A stretch of 5,465 nt of DNA from JACPIL01 sp964362365. GTDB taxonomy: Archaea > Nanobdellota > Nanobdellia > Woesearchaeales > GW2011-AR9. Below are positions 1 through 5,188 of the stretch, piece by piece; positions within the stretch are counted from its first letter, which is position 1; each line of letters opens with the position of its first letter. Where the stretch lies: positions 1-5,465 of the forward strand of contig CAYIEF010000063.1 of NCBI GenBank assembly GCA_964362365.1, in the 5' to 3' direction. Position numbers and translations under genes: made by a program. A model generated the notes under the pieces. The model was given only the letters and a program-made list of their open reading frames with translations. It made no database searches and was not told the DNA's origin.

Positions 1-815
1 AAATCGCTTTGGCTAATGAATACATCTGCGGAACTATGACTCTGGAAGGAGCGCCGCATTTGCAGGAAGAACATTATGAAGTTTTTGACTGCGCCAATAA
101 ATGTGGGATCAAAGGAAAGCGTTACATTCATCCCTACGGCCATTTGAAGATGCTGGCAGCTGTACAACCCTTCATCTCCGGCGCAATCTCAAAGACTATC
201 AACATGCCGCCGGAATGGACCGTCGAGCAGATCAAGAAAGCCTACTACGATGCCTGGACCATGATGATCAAAGCAGTTGCTTTGTATAGAGATGGATCAA
301 AATTATCACAACCTCTGAATGCAACCCTGGAACAGCATCCGGAATTGAAGAAGATGCTGGAAGTTGCACCAAAGGAGAAGTATGCAGTCAAAGAGATCAT
401 CCGGAAGAAAGTCAAAGTCGGCCCGCAGATGTTAACCCTGTCTGGATTCATGCAGGACGGAAAAGTAGGCGAAGTATCGTATAACTTTAACAGCTTAAGT
501 CCTGCTCAGGAAACCATGATGAGCGCAGTCTTGAATTTAGTAAATTTAGGATTGCAGAACGGGTTTGCGCCGTCTTTAATTGCTGAGAAGAGTTTGAATG
601 TGAAAGGACATCCGCTGATTTCAGAGTTGAAGATGTTTTTGCAGGAATTTGAAGAAGAGGACAAGGTAGTTGCTGCAGCAGAGTTGCCTGAAACCAGAAC
701 TCTTGCAGAGAACTCGGAGAAAGAGAGCTGTAAATCCTGCAAAGCCACCCAATTGCGGCGAAATGGAACGTGTATGCTGTGTGAAGTGTGTGGGGAGACG
801 AGCGGTTGCTCGTGA
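1..815 (+). CDS. nrdJ: Class II (B12-dependent) ribonucleotide reductase, C-terminal part; 5' end outside window
   Basis: This is the C-terminal 270 codons of an adenosylcobalamin-dependent ribonucleotide reductase, which makes deoxyribonucleotides from ribonucleotides in the cytoplasm. The first complete codon is at 3. The frame is open through the left edge, and the TTG at 9 is an internal Leu, not a start. Recognisable family blocks are the ICGTMTLEGAPHL segment (nt 24-62), the DCANKCG stretch (nt 87-107), PFISGAISKTINMP (nt 168-209) and ALYRDGSKLSQPL (nt 279-317), all part of the conserved barrel core. A linker follows, then a C-terminal zinc-ribbon-type tail with CxxC (nt 729-740), a second CxxCxxC group (nt 771-791) and a terminal GETSGCS. 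Cysteines in this tail are thought to shuttle reducing equivalents to the active site. The ORF ends normally at TGA 813-815, and its last eight codons lie in a repeat that recurs downstream. Identification is secure; the substrate form (di- or triphosphate) cannot be read from this part. Confidence 0.95.
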   Translation, partial: IALANEYICGTMTLEGAPHLQEEHYEVFDCANKCGIKGKRYIHPYGHLKMLAAVQPFISGAISKTINMPPEWTVEQIKKAYYDAWTMMIKAVALYRDGSKLSQPLNATLEQHPELKKMLEVAPKEKYAVKEIIRKKVKVGPQMLTLSGFMQDGKVGEVSYNFNSLSPAQETMMSAVLNLVNLGLQNGFAPSLIAEKSLNVKGHPLISELKMFLQEFEEEDKVVAAAELPETRTLAENSEKESCKSCKATQLRRNGTCMLCEVCGETSGCS

Positions 816-820
816 GTTTG
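790..820 (+). repeat. Direct repeat copy 1, spanning the nrdJ 3' end and stop codon
   Basis: This segment matches 941-972 over about 31 nt with one substitution (C809 versus T960) and one extra G in the second copy. It begins with GTGGGGAGACGAGC and ends just past the stop codon at TTTG. It encodes the last residues of NrdJ (GETSGCS and stop), so its sequence is explained by the protein family; the unexplained element is the second copy. Inside it is a perfect 6-bp hairpin, stem 798-803 with 808-813 and a GGTT loop, that includes the first base of the stop codon. Confidence 0.85.
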
Positions 821-853
821 AAGTGAAACGAAAACTTACTTGACAGGATTTTG

Positions 854-942
854 ATTAACCCGCACAACAAAGCAACGACTTTGTTGGCGCACAGAAGTGA
901 TAGTCTTCACTTCCAGTGTTTTAGTTTGCCTAAAAGGTTAGT
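854..942 (+). ncRNA. Possible cloverleaf (four-way junction) structure, unidentified
   Basis: A closing helix of 7 bp (854-860 with 936-942, one T-G wobble) encloses three hairpins. Arm 1 is 861-889: an 8-bp stem CAACAAAG/CTTTGTTG (865-872 with 879-886), continued by CGC/GCG (861-863 with 887-889) around a bulged A864. Arm 2 is 894-913: a 7-bp stem GAAGTGA/TCACTTC with a 6-nt loop. Arm 3 is 919-935: a 6-bp stem TTTTAG/CTAAAA with a 5-nt loop, stacked directly on the closing helix. The stems are seen directly in the sequence; that they form in RNA, or act as DNA cruciforms in a mobile element, is inference. It is not a tRNA: the T-loop consensus, anticodon-arm geometry and D-arm are all wrong. 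The element lies between two copies of the nrdJ 3' end, so it may be part of an insertion or simply a structured 3' UTR. Confidence 0.4.
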
Positions 943-972
943 GGGGAGACGAGCGGTTGTTCGTGAGGTTTG
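941..972 (+). repeat. Direct repeat copy 2: extra copy of the nrdJ 3' end
   Basis: This near-identical copy of 790-820 lies 151 nt downstream. Read in the nrdJ frame it still spells GETSGCS and stop. Its only substitution (TGC to TGT, both Cys) is synonymous, and one inserted G lies after the stop. Upstream of 941 there is no resemblance to nrdJ, and a stop codon lies nearby in that frame, so the copy is not part of a gene now. The hairpin is retained with a G-T wobble (949-954 with 959-964). The pattern resembles integration at a gene's 3' end that restores the gene end, or a local duplication. Confidence 0.85.
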
Positions 973-999
973 GTTTTTTATTTTCCTTAACTCTTTTTT
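949..999 (+). terminator. Probable transcription terminator after nrdJ
   Basis: A 6-bp hairpin (949-954 with 959-964, loop GGTT, one wobble) is followed after a short gap by T tracts at 974-979, 981-984 and 994-999. The hairpin-to-T gap (9 nt) is long for a bacterial intrinsic terminator, but successive T-rich tracts alone fit archaeal termination. It lies between two + strand genes and is the natural end of the nrdJ transcript. Confidence 0.45.
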
Positions 1000-1076
1000 G
1001 TACCCAATACCCATGAGTAAGAAAGGTAGAGGGAAATACGTAAATGCCTACAAGATATGACGGGAGTGAGAAGCGA

Positions 1077-1084
1077 TTTTAAAA
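1077..1084 (+). promoter_or_regulatory. TATA-box-like element for a leaderless HAD gene transcript
   Basis: TTTTAAAA is centred about 26-27 nt upstream of the A of the HAD ATG (1107). No Shine-Dalgarno-like sequence precedes that ATG, where the bases are pyrimidine-rich. In archaea a box A at this distance places transcription start at or beside the start codon, giving a leaderless mRNA. Inference from spacing and composition only. Confidence 0.45.
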
Positions 1085-1106
1085 ACTCCAGAATTATTCT
1101 TTCTCT

Positions 1107-1760
1107 ATGCTTAAAGCAGTTTTATTTGATCTGGACAATACCTTATTGGATTTCTGGAGAATGAAGAGGAAAGCCAGCGATTCAGCAGTTCAAGCAATGA
1201 TTAAGGCAGGTTTGAAACTGCCCAAGAAGAAAGCTGAAGAAGAACTCTTCCAAAAGTATGTAAAAAATATTGAAGGGGAAAGAGTTTTCCAGAAATTCCT
1301 GAAGGAAAAACAGCAATATTCTGAGAAGATTTTAGCTGCCGGGATTAATGCCTATCTGAAAACCAAGCAGCAATACCTCAAAACCTATCCGCAAGTTAAG
1401 CCTACCTTGATGAAGCTGAAGAAAAGAGGGCTGAAATTAGTGTTAGTTACCAATGCGCCCAAACTGAAGGCCTATCAGCGCTTGGATGCAGTGGGATTAT
1501 CTGATCTTTTTGATTTGATTATTACCGAAGCTCAGAAACCTGCCAGGAAACCGTATCAGAAAGTGTTAAGGCAATTAAAACTCAAACCGGAAGAAGTTCT
1601 GATGGTGGGAGACAGCCCTAGATTAGATTTACATAGGGCAAAAATGATGGGGATGAAGACTTGCTTAGCAGATTATGGTTATGTTCATTATCCGCACAAA
1701 AGATTTATCAAACCTGATTACAAGATACGGAAGATAGAAGAGTTGGTGAAGGTGATTTAA
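1107..1760 (+). CDS. HAD-superfamily phosphatase-like hydrolase (subfamily IA type)
   Basis: This 217-aa cytoplasmic protein has all four HAD motifs. Motif I is DLDNT at residues 8-12, with nucleophile Asp8 and acid/base Asp10. Motif II is the VTNAP segment with Thr115. Motif III is Lys148 in ARKPYQKVL. Motif IV is GDSPRLD at 168-174, with metal-binding Asp169 and probably Asp174. Residues about 15-95 are helical and Lys/Glu-rich, matching the cap between motifs I and II. Family members hydrolyse small phosphorylated metabolites through an aspartyl-phosphate intermediate; the substrate cannot be read from sequence. It resembles the archaeal group of short subfamily IA hydrolases. The ATG at 1107 places motif I at the expected distance from the N-terminus and sits at leaderless spacing from a TATA-like box. 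The gene is separate from nrdJ and convergent with the minus-strand operon. Confidence 0.9.
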   Translation: MLKAVLFDLDNTLLDFWRMKRKASDSAVQAMIKAGLKLPKKKAEEELFQKYVKNIEGERVFQKFLKEKQQYSEKILAAGINAYLKTKQQYLKTYPQVKPTLMKLKKRGLKLVLVTNAPKLKAYQRLDAVGLSDLFDLIITEAQKPARKPYQKVLRQLKLKPEEVLMVGDSPRLDLHRAKMMGMKTCLADYGYVHYPHKRFIKPDYKIRKIEELVKVI

Positions 1761-1771
1761 AACATACAATG

Positions 1772-1802
1772 AATTTCTCCCAGTAGCAAGCTGTGGGGAA
1801 TT
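1772..1802. terminator. Possible hairpin between convergent genes
   Basis: An imperfect stem can form in the 79-nt gap between the HAD gene and the convergent nuclease gene. AATT 1772-1775 pairs with AATT 1799-1802, and TCCCA 1778-1782 pairs with TGGGG 1794-1798 (one wobble). A 2-nt bulge separates the two parts, and the loop itself contains AGC/GCT. No clean T run follows on either strand, so a role as a bidirectional terminator is suggested mainly by location. Confidence 0.25.
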
Positions 1803-1839
1803 GCCTAGTTAAAAATATCCTTTCAGAAGCAGACTACGT

Positions 1840-2799
1840 TTAAATATAATTTACAATACGTTCCCCTATCTTTAACAATTTTTTTGCTGCTTTTAATCCC
1901 TCTTCTACCTTCTTTATTTGACTACTAAAACTTGAAGTTGTATCTATGTAAGGCAATTTAATCCGCAATGAAGCTGATTTATAAGTTGGCTCCAATGTTC
2001 TATTCTTGTTAAGATAGGGTTTCAATATTTGTTCCAGTTTGTCCAGTTTTTCGCCGTAACCTGCAAATTCAAGATCGACTACCCCATGATCTTTATATAA
2101 ATAAGTAAGCTTATTATGGATTGATATCTTTTTTTTCAATGTTCTTGGATGAAATCTTACCCAGCTTTCTCCAGCAGATTTTGATGAGGGCTCCTTCATC
2201 TCAAATTCAGGATATTTTTTCGAAACATATTTATAATAATCTCTCCAAAATCTACTTGTTTTTTCATCAACAATCTGGTTCCATCCTCTTCTATTTTGTT
2301 CTATAGCTTCGGTTATTATCTCAGATTTATATCTATTTCTCTCTGATTTGTTTTTCAAAAACCACTTGCTTATCACTTGATAAGATATTTTAGAATCGTA
2401 ATCTTTTGATTCTTTATTAGTCTGGAGATACTTTTCTGGCGCTACAATACAGGTCTTGCATTCATCCCAGTCTTTTTTAACCTTCCCCTCTTCGCCTCTT
2501 TCCGAATATCTTTGAGGCTGTTTTTTTTGTGCTAGAGCTCCAACCTTATTTTCTATAAGCAAGGCATATTTTTCTCCAGATTGAACTCTGAAAATAAATA
2601 CTATGTCCGATTCACCATTAGGACCACTTATTGAATGCCAAGCTCCTACAAAATCTTTCATTTTTTTCCCGGTAATCTCTTTTGCGAACCATTTTCTAAA
2701 CTTTGGAGAAACGTGTAATTCTTCTAATAAAAGCAGGTCTATATCTCTTTCTTGAACTGCTTCTATAAATCTTAAATCTTCAATGTTTTTTTTCTTCAT
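1840..2799 (-). CDS. PD-(D/E)XK nuclease-like protein A (PDDEXK_4-like)
   Basis: This 319-aa protein is the last gene of the minus-strand run. Residues about 60-100 carry a PD-(D/E)XK core: GESD with Asp65, a hydrophobic strand, then LIENK with Glu83 and Lys85, and downstream QPQRY with Gln94 and Tyr98. This arrangement is like the family often annotated PDDEXK_4. The predicted activity is metal-dependent cleavage of nucleic acid. Residues about 205-319 form a separate C-terminal domain of alternating strands ending in a Lys-rich helix, of unrecognised function, perhaps target or partner binding. The ATG at 2797-2799 lies inside the end of the upstream nuclease gene (20-nt overlap in another frame). 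No good ribosome binding site precedes it, so translation is probably coupled. No methyltransferase is adjacent, so a classical restriction role is not supported. The fold call is fairly firm; the biological role is unknown. Confidence 0.8.
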   Translation of the reverse strand: MKKKNIEDLRFIEAVQERDIDLLLLEELHVSPKFRKWFAKEITGKKMKDFVGAWHSISGPNGESDIVFIFRVQSGEKYALLIENKVGALAQKKQPQRYSERGEEGKVKKDWDECKTCIVAPEKYLQTNKESKDYDSKISYQVISKWFLKNKSERNRYKSEIITEAIEQNRRGWNQIVDEKTSRFWRDYYKYVSKKYPEFEMKEPSSKSAGESWVRFHPRTLKKKISIHNKLTYLYKDHGVVDLEFAGYGEKLDKLEQILKPYLNKNRTLEPTYKSASLRIKLPYIDTTSSFSSQIKKVEEGLKAAKKLLKIGERIVNYI

Positions 2800-3382
2800 T
2801 TTTTCTATTAATTTCTTTTTTAATGAGATTCCAACCCGACTTATTCAAATACTGAGATAAATCTATTCCAGACTTTTTTTCCTTCTTACACTGGACTTCG
2901 GCTTTTTTGCTTTTACCTTCACCATAAAAGAATAGATGTAATTGTTTTTCTGACCACATTTTTGATTTTTTGTTGCGTCGACGTATTTCTATGATTTTAG
3001 ATGTGGGGATGACTAAGTAATCTGATTTCAAAATCGCCTTTCGTTTTAAAGAAGACTTAGGAGTTGATACTACCAATACAAAAAAATCAGTTATTTTTGT
3101 TGGTTCTTTAGGTACGTTAAACCATGCACCATAACCACCTTTGACATGATTTTTATCTTCATAATCAGGTGGACCGTATGGTTTACTTCCTTTAACTTGA
3201 ATAGTAACTGTTTTTTTCGTGTTCTTATTAAGGAGAATTAAGTCTATGCCTTCTGACTGAGCATTTACTGGGAAGAAAACTTCGTAATTTTTTTTCTTAA
3301 ATGGCTTATTCTTAAGTTCAAAAGCAACTAATGCCTCGTCAACATTTAATGACCAAAAATTCTTAATAGGCACAATTTGCAT
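2780..3382 (-). CDS. PD-(D/E)XK nuclease-like protein B (D...QxK variant)
   Basis: This 200-aa protein appears to have an endonuclease-like core. SEGIDLILL, with Glu44 and Asp47, is followed by VTIQVKGS with Gln62 and Lys64. An Asp strand followed by QxK in place of ExK is a known variant among PD-(D/E)XK proteins, so activity is plausible but untested. Residues 68-90 are rich in Gly, Pro and Tyr and could form a loop over the active site. FFVLVVS (100-106) is a buried strand, and the C-terminus is very Lys-rich, suggesting nucleic-acid binding. The ATG at 3380-3382 lies 35 nt after the TPR gene's stop and has no ribosome binding site at normal spacing, but a TATA-like box lies about 25 nt upstream. 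It may therefore have its own leaderless promoter, making B and A a two-gene transcript. Its 3' end overlaps gene A by 20 nt. Confidence 0.72.
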   Translation of the reverse strand: MQIVPIKNFWSLNVDEALVAFELKNKPFKKKNYEVFFPVNAQSEGIDLILLNKNTKKTVTIQVKGSKPYGPPDYEDKNHVKGGYGAWFNVPKEPTKITDFFVLVVSTPKSSLKRKAILKSDYLVIPTSKIIEIRRRNKKSKMWSEKQLHLFFYGEGKSKKAEVQCKKEKKSGIDLSQYLNKSGWNLIKKEINRKNEEKKH

Positions 3383-3403
3383 AATAAAATGAATATTTTA
3401 TCC

Positions 3404-3410
3404 TTTATAT
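3404..3410 (-). promoter_or_regulatory. TATA-box-like element upstream of nuclease B
   Basis: On the minus strand this reads ATATAAA, with purine-rich sequence before it, and is centred 25 nt upstream of the A of the nuclease B ATG (3382). It has the same geometry as the box before the HAD gene, which makes a leaderless archaeal promoter plausible. It lies just past the TPR stop codon (3418-3420), so nucleases B and A could be transcribed apart from the upstream genes. Confidence 0.4.
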
Positions 3411-3417
3411 GCCTTTC

Positions 3418-4104
3418 TCAAATCTTCCCCAGCCAATCCTTCACCACTTTATCATCAGGATAATATTCCTTAACTTTCATATAGATATCTTTGGCTTCTT
3501 CAGTATTCCCTATTTCAGAATAACAATCTCCCAACCGCAACAATCTTTCTTTGTCTGTGGGAAAATATGCTAATGCTTTTTTGTATAGGTTTATTGCACT
3601 TTCTGTTTTTCTGATTTCTTTGAAGAACCATGCAGCATGAGAGCAGATTGTTCTTTTATTGATATTGTATTTGGAAACTGCGTTGTTCATATTCTTAATT
3701 GACTCCCTAAAATATTTTTCAGCTAATTCGTATTTTTGGGAATCAAAATAACAATCTCCTAATACACATAAATAACAAGGATTTTTTAAATCCGATTTAA
3801 GTAGTTCATGTAATGTTTTTTTTGCTCTTTCTATCTGTTTTGTTCTACGAAATATTATGCTCATATTAAACATAACCCAGTTTTTATCAAATCGGTCAAT
3901 ATCCAAAGTTAATAAGTGTGTATATGTTTGAAAAGAAAGTTCATATTCTTCAATTCTGATATACGCATTGCCTAGCTTCATCAGAACTCTGGGGTCGTTT
4001 GCAAAGATAGATTTGGCCATCTGCTTAATTGCCTGTTCTATTTTGCCATCCCTCAACAAACAACCTAGTTCATTAAGGAATTCTTGTTTGGTTTGTTCAA
4101 TCAT
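3418..4104 (-). CDS. Tetratricopeptide-repeat (TPR) protein
   Basis: This 228-aa protein consists almost entirely of helical TPR units of about 34 residues. Reasonable repeat boundaries are residues 3-36 (degenerate), 37-70, 74-107, 108-141, 150-183 and 184-217. They show the usual small-residue and aromatic pattern, for example LGNAYI, LGDCYF and LGDCYSEIGNTEEA. There is no signal peptide or membrane segment, so it should be cytoplasmic. TPR solenoids bind peptides or partner proteins and have no catalysis of their own. Located between nuclease genes, this one is a candidate scaffold or sensor for them, which is inference from context only. The ATG at 4102-4104 overlaps the stop of a 31-codon ORF as ATGA, which suggests coupled translation. 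Several Cys residues in the middle repeats do not form a clear metal site. Confidence 0.88.
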   Translation of the reverse strand: MIEQTKQEFLNELGCLLRDGKIEQAIKQMAKSIFANDPRVLMKLGNAYIRIEEYELSFQTYTHLLTLDIDRFDKNWVMFNMSIIFRRTKQIERAKKTLHELLKSDLKNPCYLCVLGDCYFDSQKYELAEKYFRESIKNMNNAVSKYNINKRTICSHAAWFFKEIRKTESAINLYKKALAYFPTDKERLLRLGDCYSEIGNTEEAKDIYMKVKEYYPDDKVVKDWLGKI

Positions 4105-4196
4105 ATTTCAACCATCTCAGGATAAAAAAATAAACTAATCTGTTCAAAATTCTCGTCCATTAAGTTCAATGACGAAGGCGAAAGTTTGTAGGTCAT
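4101..4196 (-). CDS. Micro-ORF of 31 codons, coupled to the TPR gene
   Basis: The ORF runs from ATG 4194-4196 to TGA 4101-4103. It starts with MTYKLSPSSLNLMDEN and ends in a hydrophobic and acidic tail, SLFFYPEMVEI. An AGGAG lies four bases before the ATG, the best ribosome binding site in the minus-strand run, and the stop overlaps the TPR start as ATGA. These two signals support real translation despite the small size. It could be a leader peptide that sets TPR translation, a small partner protein, or the remnant of a longer gene. From memory, the N-terminal KLSPSSLNL resembles the beginning of some PD-(D/E)XK/RecB-like nucleases of small-genome prokaryotes, which would make it a decayed fragment; this resemblance is unverified. 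It begins 39 nt after the stop of nuclease C. Confidence 0.5.
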   Translation of the reverse strand: MTYKLSPSSLNLMDENFEQISLFFYPEMVEI

Positions 4197-4200
4197 TTTA

Positions 4201-4205
4201 CTCCT
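4201..4205 (-). promoter_or_regulatory. Ribosome binding site for the 31-codon ORF
   Basis: AGGAG is followed by TAAA and then ATG (4196). It decides the start of the micro-ORF. Spacing is slightly short (4 nt) but usable. The TPR gene downstream has no comparable site and probably depends on this one through the ATGA overlap. Confidence 0.55.
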
Positions 4206-4235
4206 GAATGTTCTTTATCAACCTAATAATATTTA

Positions 4236-4997
4236 CTATGCTGTTCTGTTCAAACATTGTCTAGCACTAACAAAACACTCTATTCTTTTTCCAACCCTGC
4301 TGTAAATCTCCTCTAAATCTTTATTTCTTGCATTCTTCTTAGAAGAGCCAAGCTGCACGTAGAGTTCACGTAAAAACTTTCTCCAAGACAGAACGATTAT
4401 CTTATCTTTACCAAAGTGTTTTTTAAAATGCGGTCTTAGAGATTTTTCCCGTTTAAGGAAGAGTTCGGAATAGTCCTTTACTTCCTGATAAAAACGCTTG
4501 TTCCCTCTGCCGTTGACTTTAACGCTTGTAATCTCAACACTCTTCTCATCAACACAAACTAAATTCTCATTAGCTACTAAAACCAAGTAAGCTGGGTTTC
4601 CTTTTGCTTCCTTCAGAGCAGCAAAATATTCTCTCGGAATCTGCTCATTTTGGAACTTGCTGTCTCCTTTGTAAAAGTTCTTAAATTCAAAAGCGATTAC
4701 ATTCTTATCGGATTTAATAAGAACATCAGGTCTCACTAAGGGTGTTTTATTTAGATGTAACTTTTGCTCAAACTCAATATTTTGTATTGCGAAGTCTTTT
4801 TCGTTTACCCCGAGCCTCTGTAAGAATTTCACAAGAAAGTTTTTGTAGGGAAGCTGATAAAGCTCGTTCCAGACAAACATAACCGCATAGGCTTCTGAAC
4901 TTAGAAAATTTTCTACACTAGTTTTAGGATGCCATTTGAAATACATTTGCTTTATAGGGTCGCATTCTACAGGTATTTTGTTCTGCATATCTATCAC
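4236..4997 (-). CDS. PD-(D/E)XK nuclease-like protein C
   Basis: This 253-aa protein has a central nuclease-like core. RPDVLI with Pro90-Asp91 is followed by a strand and AFEFKNF with Glu104 and Lys106, the PD...ExK signature. A helix around QIPREYFAAL (119-128) and a hydrophobic strand PAYLVLVA (135-142) follow, as expected for this fold. Residues 1-70 are a helical N-terminal domain rich in aromatics. The C-terminal third is basic and could bind nucleic acid. Predicted role: metal-dependent cleavage or binding of nucleic acid; the target is unknown. The start taken is GTG at 4995-4997, which overlaps the TGA of the 58-codon gene by 4 nt (GTGA). An ATG three codons later (4986-4988) is an alternative and would give 250 aa. 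The reading frame is also reached by a -1 shift from the preceding gene. It ends in TAG at 4236-4238. Confidence 0.75.
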   Translation of the reverse strand: MIDMQNKIPVECDPIKQMYFKWHPKTSVENFLSSEAYAVMFVWNELYQLPYKNFLVKFLQRLGVNEKDFAIQNIEFEQKLHLNKTPLVRPDVLIKSDKNVIAFEFKNFYKGDSKFQNEQIPREYFAALKEAKGNPAYLVLVANENLVCVDEKSVEITSVKVNGRGNKRFYQEVKDYSELFLKREKSLRPHFKKHFGKDKIIVLSWRKFLRELYVQLGSSKKNARNKDLEEIYSRVGKRIECFVSARQCLNRTA

Positions 4998-5170
4998 TTT
5001 TTTTTCATCTCTGCTTTAAATCGTGGGGAGGAATTGGCCAATCTTTCCAGTATCACCCTATCAAGATAAGAAGTAATGGTCTCCCCTTTCCTATGAGGCG
5101 CTAAGTTGACGGAAGCGTGATATAACTGGGAATCATATACGCATTCCCTTATAGTATTGTAGCCTTTCAT
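4994..5170 (-). CDS. Small protein of 58 aa upstream of nuclease C
   Basis: The ORF runs from ATG 5168-5170 to TGA 4994-4996. The protein starts MKGYNTIRECVYDSQLY and ends in a helix-like, basic stretch, FKAEMKKK. A purine-rich GAAGGAAG stands a few bases before the ATG, and the gene begins 18 nt after the stop of the upstream partial gene, so it fits an operon. Its end overlaps the GTG start of nuclease C as GTGA. A strand-like ASVNLA followed by two probable helices (TITSYLDRVILERLA and PRFKAEMKKK) recalls the layout of ribbon-helix-helix DNA-binding or antitoxin proteins, but no diagnostic motif is present and I do not claim that family. The last codons are AAA AAA AAG TGA, a slippery run from which a -1 shift would add the whole nuclease C frame. 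The 58 residues may therefore be its N-terminal domain. Confidence 0.6.
   Translation of the reverse strand: MKGYNTIRECVYDSQLYHASVNLAPHRKGETITSYLDRVILERLANSSPRFKAEMKKK
4997..5003 (-). promoter_or_regulatory. Slippery heptamer A AAA AAG, possible -1 frameshift site
   Basis: On the minus strand an A8 run followed by G ends the 58-codon gene. In that gene's frame the heptamer is A AAA AAG directly followed by TGA, the same heptamer as the well-known dnaX frameshift site. A -1 slip continues into GTG ATA GAT ATG, the frame of nuclease C, giving a 311-aa fusion. I looked for no downstream stimulatory structure in detail and saw no obvious one. Confidence 0.4.
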
Positions 5171-5174
5171 TGAT

Positions 5175-5182
5175 CTTCCTTC
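5175..5182 (-). promoter_or_regulatory. Ribosome binding site for the 58-aa gene
   Basis: The minus strand reads GAAGGAAG here, with AGGA six bases before ATG 5170. It is the main reason for accepting this ATG as a true start rather than an internal codon. Confidence 0.45.
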
Positions 5183-5188
5183 TTACAT

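Noticed and set aside
487..870. Long minus-strand ORFs opposite nrdJ
   Set aside because: They are antisense shadows of a well-identified coding region, with low-complexity Ser/Leu-rich translations.
854..942. tRNA gene or integron attC site
   Set aside because: The cloverleaf outline and 7-bp closing stem suggest a tRNA, but loop consensus, arm lengths and anticodon loop do not fit. The ends TTAACC and GGTTAG vaguely recall attC core sites but break the GTTRRRY pattern, and the multi-arm fold is not attC-like.
851..1060. A 69-codon + strand ORF starting at TTG after nrdJ
   Set aside because: It runs through the hairpins, the repeat and the T-rich terminator region, has no ribosome binding site or recognisable domain, and its composition follows the structured DNA rather than a protein.
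1012..1082. Two overlapping tiny ORFs, MSKKGRGKYVNAYKI (1012-1059) and MPTRYDGSEKRF (1044-1082)
   Set aside because: They are 15 and 12 codons long, without ribosome binding sites or a promoter at sensible spacing. They look basic and ribosomal-like, but nothing supports translation.
2121..2306. + strand ORF of 61 codons inside nuclease A
   Set aside because: It lies wholly antisense to a gene with nuclease motifs, and its Phe/Leu-rich translation mirrors the Lys/Glu-rich sense protein.
1793..5039. Similar GTGGGGA...AATTG..CC strings at 1793-1805 and 5023-5039 as possible attachment sites around the nuclease genes
   Set aside because: The match needs two gaps, is short, and the second copy lies inside the 58-aa coding sequence; chance is a sufficient explanation.
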